A program made the translations under genes and the position numbers. Positions 1 through 6,563 of a stretch of 8,064 nt of DNA are shown piece by piece (the stretch's first letter is position 1; every line of letters starts with the position of its first letter). Origin of the DNA: Burkholderiaceae bacterium (GTDB lineage: Bacteria > Pseudomonadota > Gammaproteobacteria > Burkholderiales > Burkholderiaceae); NCBI GenBank assembly GCA_947461335.1, contig CANHLB010000071.1:1-8064 (forward strand). The letters run 5' to 3'. The notes beneath the pieces were generated by a model, which made no database searches, was not told the DNA's origin, and was given only the letters and a program-made list of their open reading frames with translations.

Positions 1-153
1 CCATTTTTCATGGCTGGAGTAGCAAGTAAGGCGAACTTATTTCAGAATGACAATATTCATCCAAATGAAAAAGCTCAGGAGATTCTCTTTAAAAATGTAT
101 GGGACGCTATGGCCCCATATCAAGCACTACTTTCAAAGCCCAAATTAAATTAA
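1..153 (+). CDS. SGNH/GDSL-family arylesterase (TesA-like), C-terminal end only
   Basis: Only the last 50 residues and the TAA stop are in the window; the gene enters from the left edge already in frame. The fragment contains NDNIHPNEKAQ, which fits the D-x-x-H block V of SGNH hydrolases. In that family this block carries the catalytic Asp (residue 17 of the fragment) and His (residue 20). The following KNVWDAMAPYQALL matches the closing helix usual in TesA-like arylesterases and lysophospholipases. Such enzymes hydrolyse esters or thioesters and are often periplasmic, but the N-terminus that would show a signal peptide is outside the window. The gene is convergent with the ppiD homologue and overlaps it by 4 bp. 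Family assignment is fairly secure; substrate cannot be inferred. Confidence 0.75.
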   Translation, partial: PFFMAGVASKANLFQNDNIHPNEKAQEILFKNVWDAMAPYQALLSKPKLN

Positions 154-1613
154 CTACCCGCTCCAGAAGATGGGGGCTTTAAAGGGTTAATTGTTTTAAC
201 TTTGGCAGAATCACGCCAGTAAGCCATAAACCCTGCAAACTCTGACTGAGCAGCAAGCGCTTGGATCTGCTGAGCCTGTGCCTTATGAACTTTTGCATCA
301 ATACCGGCTGGTTGGCGAGCTTGATCTACACGATATAAAGTAGTCCCTACGCCAGGATTACTTACAGATACATATGCAGGAAATTTGTCAGGGCTAATAG
401 ACATGACATCATCAAGCGCTGAACCTATAAGATTTCCTGGCTTATTGCGAGATATCCAAATTGGGCTAGTAAAGCCTGAGGCATTCTTGGGATCTTTTTG
501 GAGCTCGGCATAACGATCTGCAGCAGCTGTTACTGCCAACTTTTCAGCAGCGCGCTGACTAACTTGACGCTTAACTTCTGCAGCAACCTCTTTAAAGGGT
601 AATGTCTGCGCGGGATGAAGAGTTACGACGCGTGCAGATACAAATATTCCAGGAGAGGTTTGTACAGCCTCAATATTACGTTTATTTTTTAGAGCATCAT
701 CACCAAATAGTGACTGTATAACTTTAGGATTCGCCAAAGGATGGTCCTTGGATGAGTTCACCAATCCTGAACGAGTAACACCTTTTTGACTCTGAATATT
801 TAACTTTAATTTATCGGCAGCTGGTTTTAAGCTATCTGCTTGGTCATATGTGAGGTTAGCGAACTGATCTGCTCTTTCGCTAAATACTTTAGCATCATCT
901 TTAGGGTCAGCTTTAAGCACAATGTATTCAACATCTATAAATTCTGGGCTTTCAAAGAGTTTGGCATTCGCATTGTAAAAAGCCTGCAACTCTTCTTCTG
1001 AGGGATTCACTTTAGATAAATAGCTTTTTACATCAAATGGCAAAGTTTGTACCTGACGTTCAGTTTCATAAAGAGTAGATACTATCTCTGATAGCTTTGG
1101 GCTGGCTAATTCAGTACGGGCAACGGAATTCACTAATTGACCAATCTTCAAATCAAAAGCTTGGCTTGAATAAAACTGTTCTTCATTAATCCCATTATTT
1201 GCTAATAATTGCTTAAAGCGAGCATCATCAAAGCTGCCATCTGATTTATATAAAGCACGAATTTGCGGGATACTTTGCAAACTTTTCACTAATTCTGGTT
1301 GGCTGACTTGCAGACGAAGATTTGTAACCGCAAACCCTAATATTCTTTGTTGCAATAGTTCATTCAAAATTGCTTGCTTAAATTGCAGGCTTTGTGCAAT
1401 TTGTGCATTACCGCCAACACGTTCAGCTTGGCGTTTAGCAGCAGAGTCTACCTCTTGCGCAGTGATTGGTTTTCCATCAACTTTCATTAAATCTGTTTCT
1501 TTATCCATAAAGCTGGAATAACTAGAAATGCCGAAAAAAGCAAATGATGGGACGATAAACAGCAACAATACAAATTGCAAAAGCCTTTGGTGCTTACGGA
1601 CAATATCAAACAT
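150..1613 (-). CDS. ppiD: PpiD-family membrane-anchored periplasmic chaperone lacking a recognisable parvulin domain
   Basis: The 487-residue protein has a short cytoplasmic N-terminus (MFDIVRKHQR) and one hydrophobic anchor at about residues 12-29. A SurA_N-type chaperone region follows at about 40-200 (DGKPITAQEVDSAAKRQ, ILNELLQQRIL). This is PpiD topology: anchored in the inner membrane with the bulk in the periplasm, helping exported and outer-membrane proteins fold. Family members are usually about 620-640 residues. Here the chain goes from FIDVEYIVLKAD (about 226-236) almost directly to FANLTYDQADSLKPAADKLKL (251-271), two stretches that in betaproteobacterial PpiD flank the parvulin domain. 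The GGDLG and FGxHII-type parvulin signatures are absent. The C-terminal PpiC-like region (about 290-435) is kept. The ATG is the only sensible start: an in-frame TGA lies nine codons upstream and the next Met is beyond the anchor. No Shine-Dalgarno is visible. The gene lies 106 bp after tRNA-Val. Family call is secure; prolyl-isomerase activity is doubtful. Confidence 0.88.
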   Translation of the reverse strand: MFDIVRKHQRLLQFVLLLFIVPSFAFFGISSYSSFMDKETDLMKVDGKPITAQEVDSAAKRQAERVGGNAQIAQSLQFKQAILNELLQQRILGFAVTNLRLQVSQPELVKSLQSIPQIRALYKSDGSFDDARFKQLLANNGINEEQFYSSQAFDLKIGQLVNSVARTELASPKLSEIVSTLYETERQVQTLPFDVKSYLSKVNPSEEELQAFYNANAKLFESPEFIDVEYIVLKADPKDDAKVFSERADQFANLTYDQADSLKPAADKLKLNIQSQKGVTRSGLVNSSKDHPLANPKVIQSLFGDDALKNKRNIEAVQTSPGIFVSARVVTLHPAQTLPFKEVAAEVKRQVSQRAAEKLAVTAAADRYAELQKDPKNASGFTSPIWISRNKPGNLIGSALDDVMSISPDKFPAYVSVSNPGVGTTLYRVDQARQPAGIDAKVHKAQAQQIQALAAQSEFAGFMAYWRDSAKVKTINPLKPPSSGAGS

Positions 1614-1719
1614 GAATGAGTTCGCTAGTAGTGGATGTCAAAAAGGTGGAGCAACACAAGTGTACTAGGCGTTAGGATCTGGCGATTGAAAGCCCTGAAG
1701 GGATTGAGAAGTAATGCTT

Positions 1720-1795
1720 TGGTGGGCGCTGACGGGTTCGAACCGCCGACATTCTGCGTGTAAGGCAGACGCTCTACCAACTGAGCTAAGCGCCC
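1720..1795 (-). tRNA. tRNA-Val, anticodon UAC
   Basis: A complete 76-nt cloverleaf can be read on the minus strand. The acceptor GGGCGCT pairs with AGCGCCC, and the D stem GCTC pairs with GAGC. The anticodon stem TCTGC/GCAGA encloses the loop CTTACAC, giving anticodon TAC (Val, GUA and wobble codons). The T stem GGCGG/CCGTC (one G-U pair) holds TTCGAAC. The CCA end is encoded in the DNA. It lies between lon and the ppiD homologue. Confidence 0.97.
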
Positions 1796-1813
1796 CAAAT
1801 TATTACTGGTGGA

Positions 1814-1819
1814 ATTGTA
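1814..1819 (-). promoter_or_regulatory. possible -10 box for tRNA-Val
   Basis: The minus strand reads TACAAT, one base from the TATAAT consensus. It would put transcription start near 1806, about 11 nt before the tRNA 5' end, a sensible leader length. No convincing -35 hexamer lies 16-18 bp upstream; the bases there read GCCCCA. The tRNA may instead be reached by transcription from lon. Confidence 0.3.
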
Positions 1820-1857
1820 ACCTAAATGCCCAAAAATGGGGCCCAATCCGCCTCATT

Positions 1858-1896
1858 GACCCTTTCTAGTAGGGTCGTTAGAGAGGAAAGTCCCCT
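1858..1896 (-). other. two consecutive hairpins after lon
   Basis: Just downstream of the lon stop, the minus strand can fold AGGGGA-CTT-TCCTCT (1896-1882, one G-U pair). A perfect 6-bp stem GACCCT/AGGGTC with a 7-nt loop follows (1876-1858). Neither is followed by a U-run, so they are not typical intrinsic terminators. They could protect the lon mRNA 3' end or mark a factor-dependent end before tRNA-Val. The rest of this 106-bp spacer holds only the weak -10 candidate for the tRNA. Confidence 0.4.
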
Positions 1897-1901
1897 AGGT
1901 T

Positions 1902-4334
1902 TTAGTGCTTAAGAACCTCACCCGAGGAAAGCTTCTCATTAGCCTTACTCGCTTCAGCCGCCTTCTTGGCAAGTTCTTCAGGAGATAGATCAGGCAAAGC
2001 CTCTGGCATTCTCTCCAACGCAAGCTCAAGCACTTTATCAATCCAGCGAACCGGAACAATTTCAATTGCATTTTTCACATTATCTGGAATATCGATTAAG
2101 TCTTTAACATTCTCTTCAGGTATTAAAGCTAACTTGATGCCACCACGGTGAGCTGCTAATAACTTTTCCTTTAAACCACCAATAGGAAGCACTTCACCAC
2201 GCAAAGTGATTTCTCCAGTCATGGCCACATCAGAGCGAATTGGGATGCCAGTAAATACAGATACCAATGCCGTAGTAATCGCAATGCCAGCAGATGGGCC
2301 ATCCTTTGGAGTTGCGCCATCAGGGAAGTGAATATGAATATCTTTCTTCTCAAAGGCTTCATCTGTAATGCCAAGGCGCTTTGATCTTGAGCGGACAACA
2401 GTTCGTGCTGCCTCAACTGACTCTTTCATCACGTCGCCAATGGAACCAGTGCGCGTTATGACGCCCTTCCCCGGCATGACTGCCGCTTCAATGGTTAAGA
2501 GGTCACCGCCAACCTCAGTCCAAGCTAGACCTGTGACTTGCCCAATTTGATTTTCTTTAGCAGCCAGACCAAAATCATACATCCGAACAGACAAGAATTT
2601 ATCAAGGTTATCCGCATTCACTACAACTGGGGCAGCCTCTTTCTTGAGGAGCAACAGCTTAACCACCTTACGACAAATCTTGCTGATTTCTCTTTCCAGA
2701 GAGCGCACACCTGCTTCACGAGTGTAGTAACGAATCATGTTGCGCACTGCACTTTCTTCAATCTTGAGCTCATCCTTCTTCAAACCATTATTCTTAATTT
2801 GTTTTGGAATAAGGTAATTGACAGCAATGCTCGTTTTTTCATCCTCTGTATAGCCGGCCAAACGAATAATCTCAAGACGGTCCAATAATGGTCCCGGAAT
2901 ATTTAAAGAGTTTGACGTTGCAACAAACATCACATCCGACAGATCAAAATCAACTTCTACGTAGTGGTCTTGGAAAGTATGATTTTGCTCAGGATCCAAT
3001 ACCTCTAACAAGGCACTCGCAGGATCTCCGCGGAAGTCCATACCCATCTTATCTACTTCATCTAAGAGAAATAAGGGATTACGGACGCCAACCTTTGTGA
3101 GGCTAGATAGAATCTTGCCTGGCATAGAGCCAATATAGGTACGACGATGACCTCGAATTTCAGACTCGTCCCGCACGCCACCTAAGGCCATTCGTACGAA
3201 CTTCCGATTGGTGGCACGCGCAATCGATTGGCCCAGGGATGTCTTACCAACACCCGGAGGTCCAACTAGACAAAGAATTGGCGCTTTCACCCGATCTACG
3301 CGTTGTTGAACAGCGAGATACTCCAAAATCCGTTCTTTCACCTTATCTAAACCATAGTGGTCTTCGTCCAATACTTTTTCAGCATTGTTTAGGTCATTAT
3401 TGATCTTTGTTTTTTTCTTCCATGGGAGATTGACTAGAGTATCTATAAAATTGCGAATGACCGTTGCTTCAGCAGACATTGGCGACATCAATTTTAATTT
3501 CTTGAGTTCAGACTCAGCCTTCTTTAGCGCCTCTTTAGGCATGCGTGCAGCCTTAATGCGCTTCTCAAGTTCCTCAAGATCAGCGCCCTCTTCGCCCTCA
3601 CCCAATTCCTTCTGTATCGCTTTTACTTGTTCATTCAGGTAATACTCGCGCTGACTCTTTTCCATTTGACGTTTGACACGTCCACGAATACGCTTTTCCA
3701 CTTGCAAAATGTCAATTTCACTTTCAAGATCAGCCAAAAGACTTTCTAAGCGCTGCACTACATCAGTCATTTCTAACAAGCGCTGTTTTTGTTCAAGCTT
3801 AACTGGTAAATGGGCGCAGATAGTATCAGCCAAGCGACTCGGATCATCGATACCGCCTAGTGAAGACAGAATTTCTTGGGGTACTTTTTTATTCAGTTTT
3901 ACGTACTGATCAAACTGCGCCATGATGGCGCGTCGCAGAGCTTCTGTTTCGTGCGCATCTATTGAATTAATTGCGGTGGGGGTTGCTTCACAATTGAAAT
4001 AACCTAAGCTATCTTCAATTTGGCTAACTTCTGCACGTTGCACACCCTCTACTAATACTTTGACAGTACCATCAGGCAATTTGAGCATTTGTAAGATATT
4101 GGCAATACAGCCAACCTCATAGAGATCTTCAATGCCAGGCTCATCCTTAGCAGCTGTTTTTTGAGCTACCAACAGAACATTTTTGCCTGTTTCCATAGCT
4201 GCCTCAAGGGCCTTGATGGATTTTGGGCGTCCCACAAACAAGGGAATCACCATATGGGGGAATACAACTACATCCCTAAGTGGAAGCAAAGGTAGTTGAA
4301 TCGGTTCAGAGGGTAGTAATAAGTGGCCAGGCAT
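1902..4334 (-). CDS. lon: Lon ATP-dependent protease (LonA type)
   Basis: Lon is a homohexameric cytoplasmic serine protease that unfolds and degrades misfolded proteins and specific regulators. The 810-residue protein has the full LonA layout. The LON substrate-binding domain spans about residues 10-205 (LPLLPLRDVVVFPHMVIPLFVGR). A helical, coiled-coil-prone segment covers about 205-300. The AAA+ module has Walker A GPPGVGKT (358-365), Walker B LFLLDEVDK (421-429), a sensor-1 region VATSN (471-475) and a likely arginine finger at R486. The C-terminal protease domain has Ser681 in PKDGPSAG and Lys724 in GGLKEKL. Their 43-residue spacing equals that of the E. coli S679/K722 dyad. It is about 25 residues longer than E. 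coli Lon (784), mostly through a Lys/Ala/Glu-rich tail after about residue 780. The ATG is fixed by GGAGGA 8 nt upstream and by family alignment. It follows clpX after a 178-bp spacer with its own heat-shock-type promoter. Confidence 0.98.
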   Translation of the reverse strand: MPGHLLLPSEPIQLPLLPLRDVVVFPHMVIPLFVGRPKSIKALEAAMETGKNVLLVAQKTAAKDEPGIEDLYEVGCIANILQMLKLPDGTVKVLVEGVQRAEVSQIEDSLGYFNCEATPTAINSIDAHETEALRRAIMAQFDQYVKLNKKVPQEILSSLGGIDDPSRLADTICAHLPVKLEQKQRLLEMTDVVQRLESLLADLESEIDILQVEKRIRGRVKRQMEKSQREYYLNEQVKAIQKELGEGEEGADLEELEKRIKAARMPKEALKKAESELKKLKLMSPMSAEATVIRNFIDTLVNLPWKKKTKINNDLNNAEKVLDEDHYGLDKVKERILEYLAVQQRVDRVKAPILCLVGPPGVGKTSLGQSIARATNRKFVRMALGGVRDESEIRGHRRTYIGSMPGKILSSLTKVGVRNPLFLLDEVDKMGMDFRGDPASALLEVLDPEQNHTFQDHYVEVDFDLSDVMFVATSNSLNIPGPLLDRLEIIRLAGYTEDEKTSIAVNYLIPKQIKNNGLKKDELKIEESAVRNMIRYYTREAGVRSLEREISKICRKVVKLLLLKKEAAPVVVNADNLDKFLSVRMYDFGLAAKENQIGQVTGLAWTEVGGDLLTIEAAVMPGKGVITRTGSIGDVMKESVEAARTVVRSRSKRLGITDEAFEKKDIHIHFPDGATPKDGPSAGIAITTALVSVFTGIPIRSDVAMTGEITLRGEVLPIGGLKEKLLAAHRGGIKLALIPEENVKDLIDIPDNVKNAIEIVPVRWIDKVLELALERMPEALPDLSPEELAKKAAEASKANEKLSSGEVLKH

Positions 4335-4342
4335 GGGGCAAA

Positions 4343-4348
4343 TCCTCC
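4343..4348 (-). promoter_or_regulatory. strong Shine-Dalgarno of lon
   Basis: The minus strand reads GGAGGA, a near-perfect anti-16S match, 8 nt before the lon ATG. It fixes the start and suggests efficient initiation. Confidence 0.9.
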
Positions 4349-4368
4349 AAAGTAATCAATCCTCAAAA

Positions 4369-4401
4369 GTCTCTAAAAGTAATGAACCACTAAATAGAGA
4401 C
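4369..4401 (-). promoter_or_regulatory. stem-loop in the lon mRNA leader
   Basis: The minus strand has GTCTCTA (4401-4395) and TAGAGAC (4375-4369), a perfect 7-bp stem around 19 nt. A further AGT/ACT pairing is possible inside. It lies between the predicted heat-shock start (about 4420) and the Shine-Dalgarno (4343-4348), about 20 nt before the latter, so it does not itself cover the ribosome binding site. It could stabilise the mRNA or form part of a temperature-responsive leader; that role is inference. Confidence 0.5.
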
Positions 4402-4426
4402 ATTATTCATGTGTAGCATACTACCT

Positions 4427-4454
4427 ATATGGGTAGCTCTTTGGAAAATTCAAG
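4427..4454 (-). promoter_or_regulatory. sigma-32 (RpoH)-type heat-shock promoter of lon
   Basis: The minus strand reads CTTGAA (4454-4449), then 15 nt, then CCCATAT (4433-4427). This closely matches the RpoH consensus CTTGAA with a 13-17 nt spacer and CCCCATnT. It lies downstream of the clpX terminators and about 100 bp before the lon ATG, giving a leader of roughly 85 nt. lon is a classic RpoH target in other proteobacteria. The -10 lies inside an inverted repeat (CTACC/GGTAG, 4421-4436). Confidence 0.75.
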
Positions 4455-4466
4455 AGGAGAAAGTGC

Positions 4467-4487
4467 AAAAAAGAGGCCTAATTGCCC
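4467..4487 (-). terminator. second, weak terminator-like hairpin after clpX
   Basis: The minus strand can fold GGGC-AATTAG-GCCT (one G-U pair), followed by C and six T (4472-4467). The stem is only 4 bp, so alone it is weak. It sits about 10 nt beyond the first terminator's T-run and could act as a backup. Confidence 0.4.
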
Positions 4488-4497
4488 TAAAAATAGC

Positions 4498-4524
4498 AAA
4501 AACCCTAAGAATTTAGGCTTTTTT
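4498..4524 (-). terminator. two-way intrinsic terminator at the clpX stop codon
   Basis: A CCTAA/TTAGG stem with a 4-nt loop occupies 4504-4517. On the minus strand it is followed by G and five T (4502-4498); on the plus strand by C and six T (4519-4524). The clpX stop codon TAA (4513-4515) is part of the stem. The stem is short and A/T-rich, so efficiency may be incomplete. It separates the tig-clpP-clpX operon from the lon promoter. Confidence 0.65.
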
Positions 4525-5874
4525 ACTCAAATCCGCTTGTTTCAGATCCTGCTTGTAGACTAATAGGGGCTTTCCACCCTCAGCAATACTACTATCGTCA
4601 ATCACGACTTTTTGGACATTCTTTAAAGATGGCAAGTCATACATCACATCCATTAGAGAGCCCTCGAGGATAGACCTCAAGCCACGGGCACCCGTTTTAC
4701 GAGCAATGGCTTTCTTAGCAATCGCCGCTAAGGCTCCTTGGCGAACCTCCAACTCGGCCCCTTCCATAGTGAGCAATGCTTGATATTGTTTTACTAAAGC
4801 ATTTTTAGGCTCAGTGAGAATCTGTATTAATGCCTCTTCATCCAACTGAGCCAAGGTTGCCACCACAGGCAAGCGTCCAATTAACTCAGGAATCAAACCA
4901 AACTTGATCAAATCTTCTGGCTCCACTTCTATGAGCAGGTCACTCACACCACGATCATCTTTGCCTGGCACAGATGCATTAAAGCCAATACCTGTTTTAG
5001 CAGTACGCTGTTGGATCACCTTTTCAAGGCCATCAAATGCACCGCCACAAATAAATAAAATATTCGTTGTATCTACTTGTAAAAAATCTTGATTAGGATG
5101 CTTACGTCCGCCTTGTGGCGGCACAGAAGCCATTGTCCCTTCAACCAATTTCAACAGAGCCTGCTGCACCCCTTCGCCTGAGACATCACGGGTAATCGAG
5201 GGGTTATCAGATTTGCGTGAAATCTTATCGATCTCATCGATATACACAATACCGCGTTGCGCTTTCTCAATGTTGTAGTCACAGGCTTGCAATAATTTTT
5301 GGATGATATTTTCAACATCTTCACCAACATACCCAGCTTCAGTCAAGGTTGTAGCATCAGCCATTACAAAAGGAACGTCTAACATTCGCGCAAGAGTTTG
5401 CGCCAGTAATGTTTTTCCAGAGCCAGTAGGTCCAATAAGCAAAATGTTGCTCTTTGCTAATTCAACGCCATCTACCATTGCCTTAGCAGGTAACTTTGTT
5501 TCTTTTTTATCCTTGGCTTCGACTGGTTTACCGTCTTTGTCTAATTTCTCTTTTTTAGGCTTAGGCAGATATTGCAAACGCTTATAGTGGTTGTAAACAG
5601 CAACCGCTAAGGTCTTCTTGGCATGATCCTGACCAATAACATATTGATCAAGGTTTTCTCGAATTTGGTGTGGCGTTGGTAAGGATTCATCACCATCAGC
5701 CTTCGGAAGCTTGGCAATTTCTTCTTGAATGATATCGGTGCAAAGATCAATGCACTCATCGCAAATGAATACAGATGGGCCTGCAATTAATTTCTTAACC
5801 TCATGCTGGCTTTTGCCGCAAAAGGAACAATACAAAACTTTATCTGATGTACTTGGGGTATTTGTATCGCTCAA
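4513..5874 (-). CDS. clpX: ClpX, ATP-dependent unfoldase of the ClpXP protease (TTG start)
   Basis: ClpX unfolds tagged substrates and threads them into ClpP. From the chosen start it has 453 residues. The C4 zinc-binding domain has Cys16, 19, 38 and 41 (CSFCGKS, ICDEC). Walker A GPTGSGKT is at 148-155, pore loop GYVG at 181-184, Walker B IVYIDEID at 209-216, the RKH loop at 257-259, the ClpP-docking IGF loop at 296-298 and sensor-2 GARGLR at 395-400. There is no in-frame ATG before the zinc finger. Two TTG codons are possible: 5910, overlapping clpP by 17 nt, and 5874, giving MSDTNTPS. I prefer 5874 because ClpX proteins commonly begin MSD, the gap to clpP becomes 19 bp, and purine-rich AAGGCAGAG lies just upstream. 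A Lys-rich segment at about 105-131 ([12 protein letters not shown]) makes it about 30 residues longer than E. coli ClpX (424). Function is certain; the exact start is less so. Confidence 0.95.
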   Translation of the reverse strand: MSDTNTPSTSDKVLYCSFCGKSQHEVKKLIAGPSVFICDECIDLCTDIIQEEIAKLPKADGDESLPTPHQIRENLDQYVIGQDHAKKTLAVAVYNHYKRLQYLPKPKKEKLDKDGKPVEAKDKKETKLPAKAMVDGVELAKSNILLIGPTGSGKTLLAQTLARMLDVPFVMADATTLTEAGYVGEDVENIIQKLLQACDYNIEKAQRGIVYIDEIDKISRKSDNPSITRDVSGEGVQQALLKLVEGTMASVPPQGGRKHPNQDFLQVDTTNILFICGGAFDGLEKVIQQRTAKTGIGFNASVPGKDDRGVSDLLIEVEPEDLIKFGLIPELIGRLPVVATLAQLDEEALIQILTEPKNALVKQYQALLTMEGAELEVRQGALAAIAKKAIARKTGARGLRSILEGSLMDVMYDLPSLKNVQKVVIDDSSIAEGGKPLLVYKQDLKQADLSKKA

Positions 5875-5893
5875 AATAGTCTCTGCCTTAATA

Positions 5894-6523
5894 TTAAGGG
5901 CGCTTCTCAATAACCTTATCGATTAAGCCATAGTCACGGGCTTGCTCTGCAGACATAAAGTTATCGCGATCGGTATCTTTAGCGATAGCTTCAATGGATT
6001 GGCCTGTACGATCGGCCAAGATCTTATTAAGCCGTTCACGCAAGTACAAAATTTCACGTGCCTGAATTTCAATATCAGATGCTTGGCCACGTGCCCCGCC
6101 CAATGGCTGATGAATCATGACGCGAGAATTGGGTAAAGCATAACGTTTACCCTTTTCACCAGCACACAATAAGAATGCGCCCATACTTGCAGCCATGCCC
6201 ATGCACAAGGTGCTGACGTGTGGCTTGATGAACTGCATAGTATCGTAAATAGCTAAGCCGGCAGATACTGATCCGCCTGGCGAGTTAATGTACAGAGAAA
6301 TTTCTTTATCTGGATTTTCACTCTCTAGAAATAAGAGTTGAGCAATAACCAAGTTAGCTGTTTGATCATTTACTTCACCAACCAAGAAAACAACACGCTC
6401 TCTTAAAAGACGGGAATAAATATCGTAAGCACGCTCTCCCCGGCCGGAGGTTTCAATCACCATTGGAACCAAACCTAATCCTTTGGGTTCAAGGTTTTCG
6501 GACTGCAAATGGTTGTGATTCAT
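5894..6523 (-). CDS. clpP: ClpP, proteolytic subunit of Clp protease
   Basis: ClpP is the barrel-shaped serine peptidase (two stacked heptamers) that works with ClpX in the cytoplasm. The 209-residue protein has the catalytic triad Ser113 (MAASMGA), His138 (MIHQP) and Asp187 (TDRDNFM). The spacings of 25 and 49 residues equal those of E. coli ClpP. The oxyanion-region motif SPGGSVSAG is at 81-89 and the [11 protein letters not shown] strand at 143-153. Length matches the family (about 207 in E. coli). The first ATG is preferred over Met21 because AAAGAGGA lies 9 nt upstream; the N-terminal 15-20 residues are probably a cleaved propeptide, as is common in ClpP. It lies 40 bp after tig and 19 bp before clpX, so one transcript is likely. 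Confidence 0.98.
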   Translation of the reverse strand: MNHNHLQSENLEPKGLGLVPMVIETSGRGERAYDIYSRLLRERVVFLVGEVNDQTANLVIAQLLFLESENPDKEISLYINSPGGSVSAGLAIYDTMQFIKPHVSTLCMGMAASMGAFLLCAGEKGKRYALPNSRVMIHQPLGGARGQASDIEIQAREILYLRERLNKILADRTGQSIEAIAKDTDRDNFMSAEQARDYGLIDKVIEKRP

Positions 6524-6532
6524 TAATGAAGG

Positions 6533-6540
6533 TCCTCTTT
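6533..6540 (-). promoter_or_regulatory. Shine-Dalgarno of clpP
   Basis: The minus strand reads AAAGAGGA, 9 nt before the clpP ATG. It supports the long form of ClpP over initiation at Met21. The rest of the 40-bp tig-clpP gap shows no clear promoter or terminator. Confidence 0.8.
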
Positions 6541-6563
6541 ACGTAATTATTAGCGACGTCGAC

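Noticed and set aside
1636..1641. Perfect TTGACA (-35 hexamer) on the minus strand before ppiD
   Set aside because: A -10 at normal spacing would fall on the ppiD start codon and read CATTCA; no other start codon is available downstream before the membrane anchor.
1693..1702. CCCT/AGGG mini-hairpin after tRNA-Val as a terminator
   Set aside because: The stem is at most 4 bp with a 2-nt loop and only three T follow, too weak to call; no other signal was found in the 1614-1719 spacer.
1625..1846. A 73-codon open frame on the minus strand
   Set aside because: It is the tRNA-Val gene read as protein plus flanking spacer; no ribosome binding site and no family resemblance.
2538..2888. A 116-codon plus-strand open frame inside lon, and several shorter plus-strand frames
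   Set aside because: They lie opposite strongly conserved coding sequence of lon, clpX, clpP and tig and show no recognisable domains or start signals.
6554..6561. CGACGTCG palindrome in the tig-clpP gap
   Set aside because: Only 8 bp, expected by chance, and not placed over a recognisable promoter.
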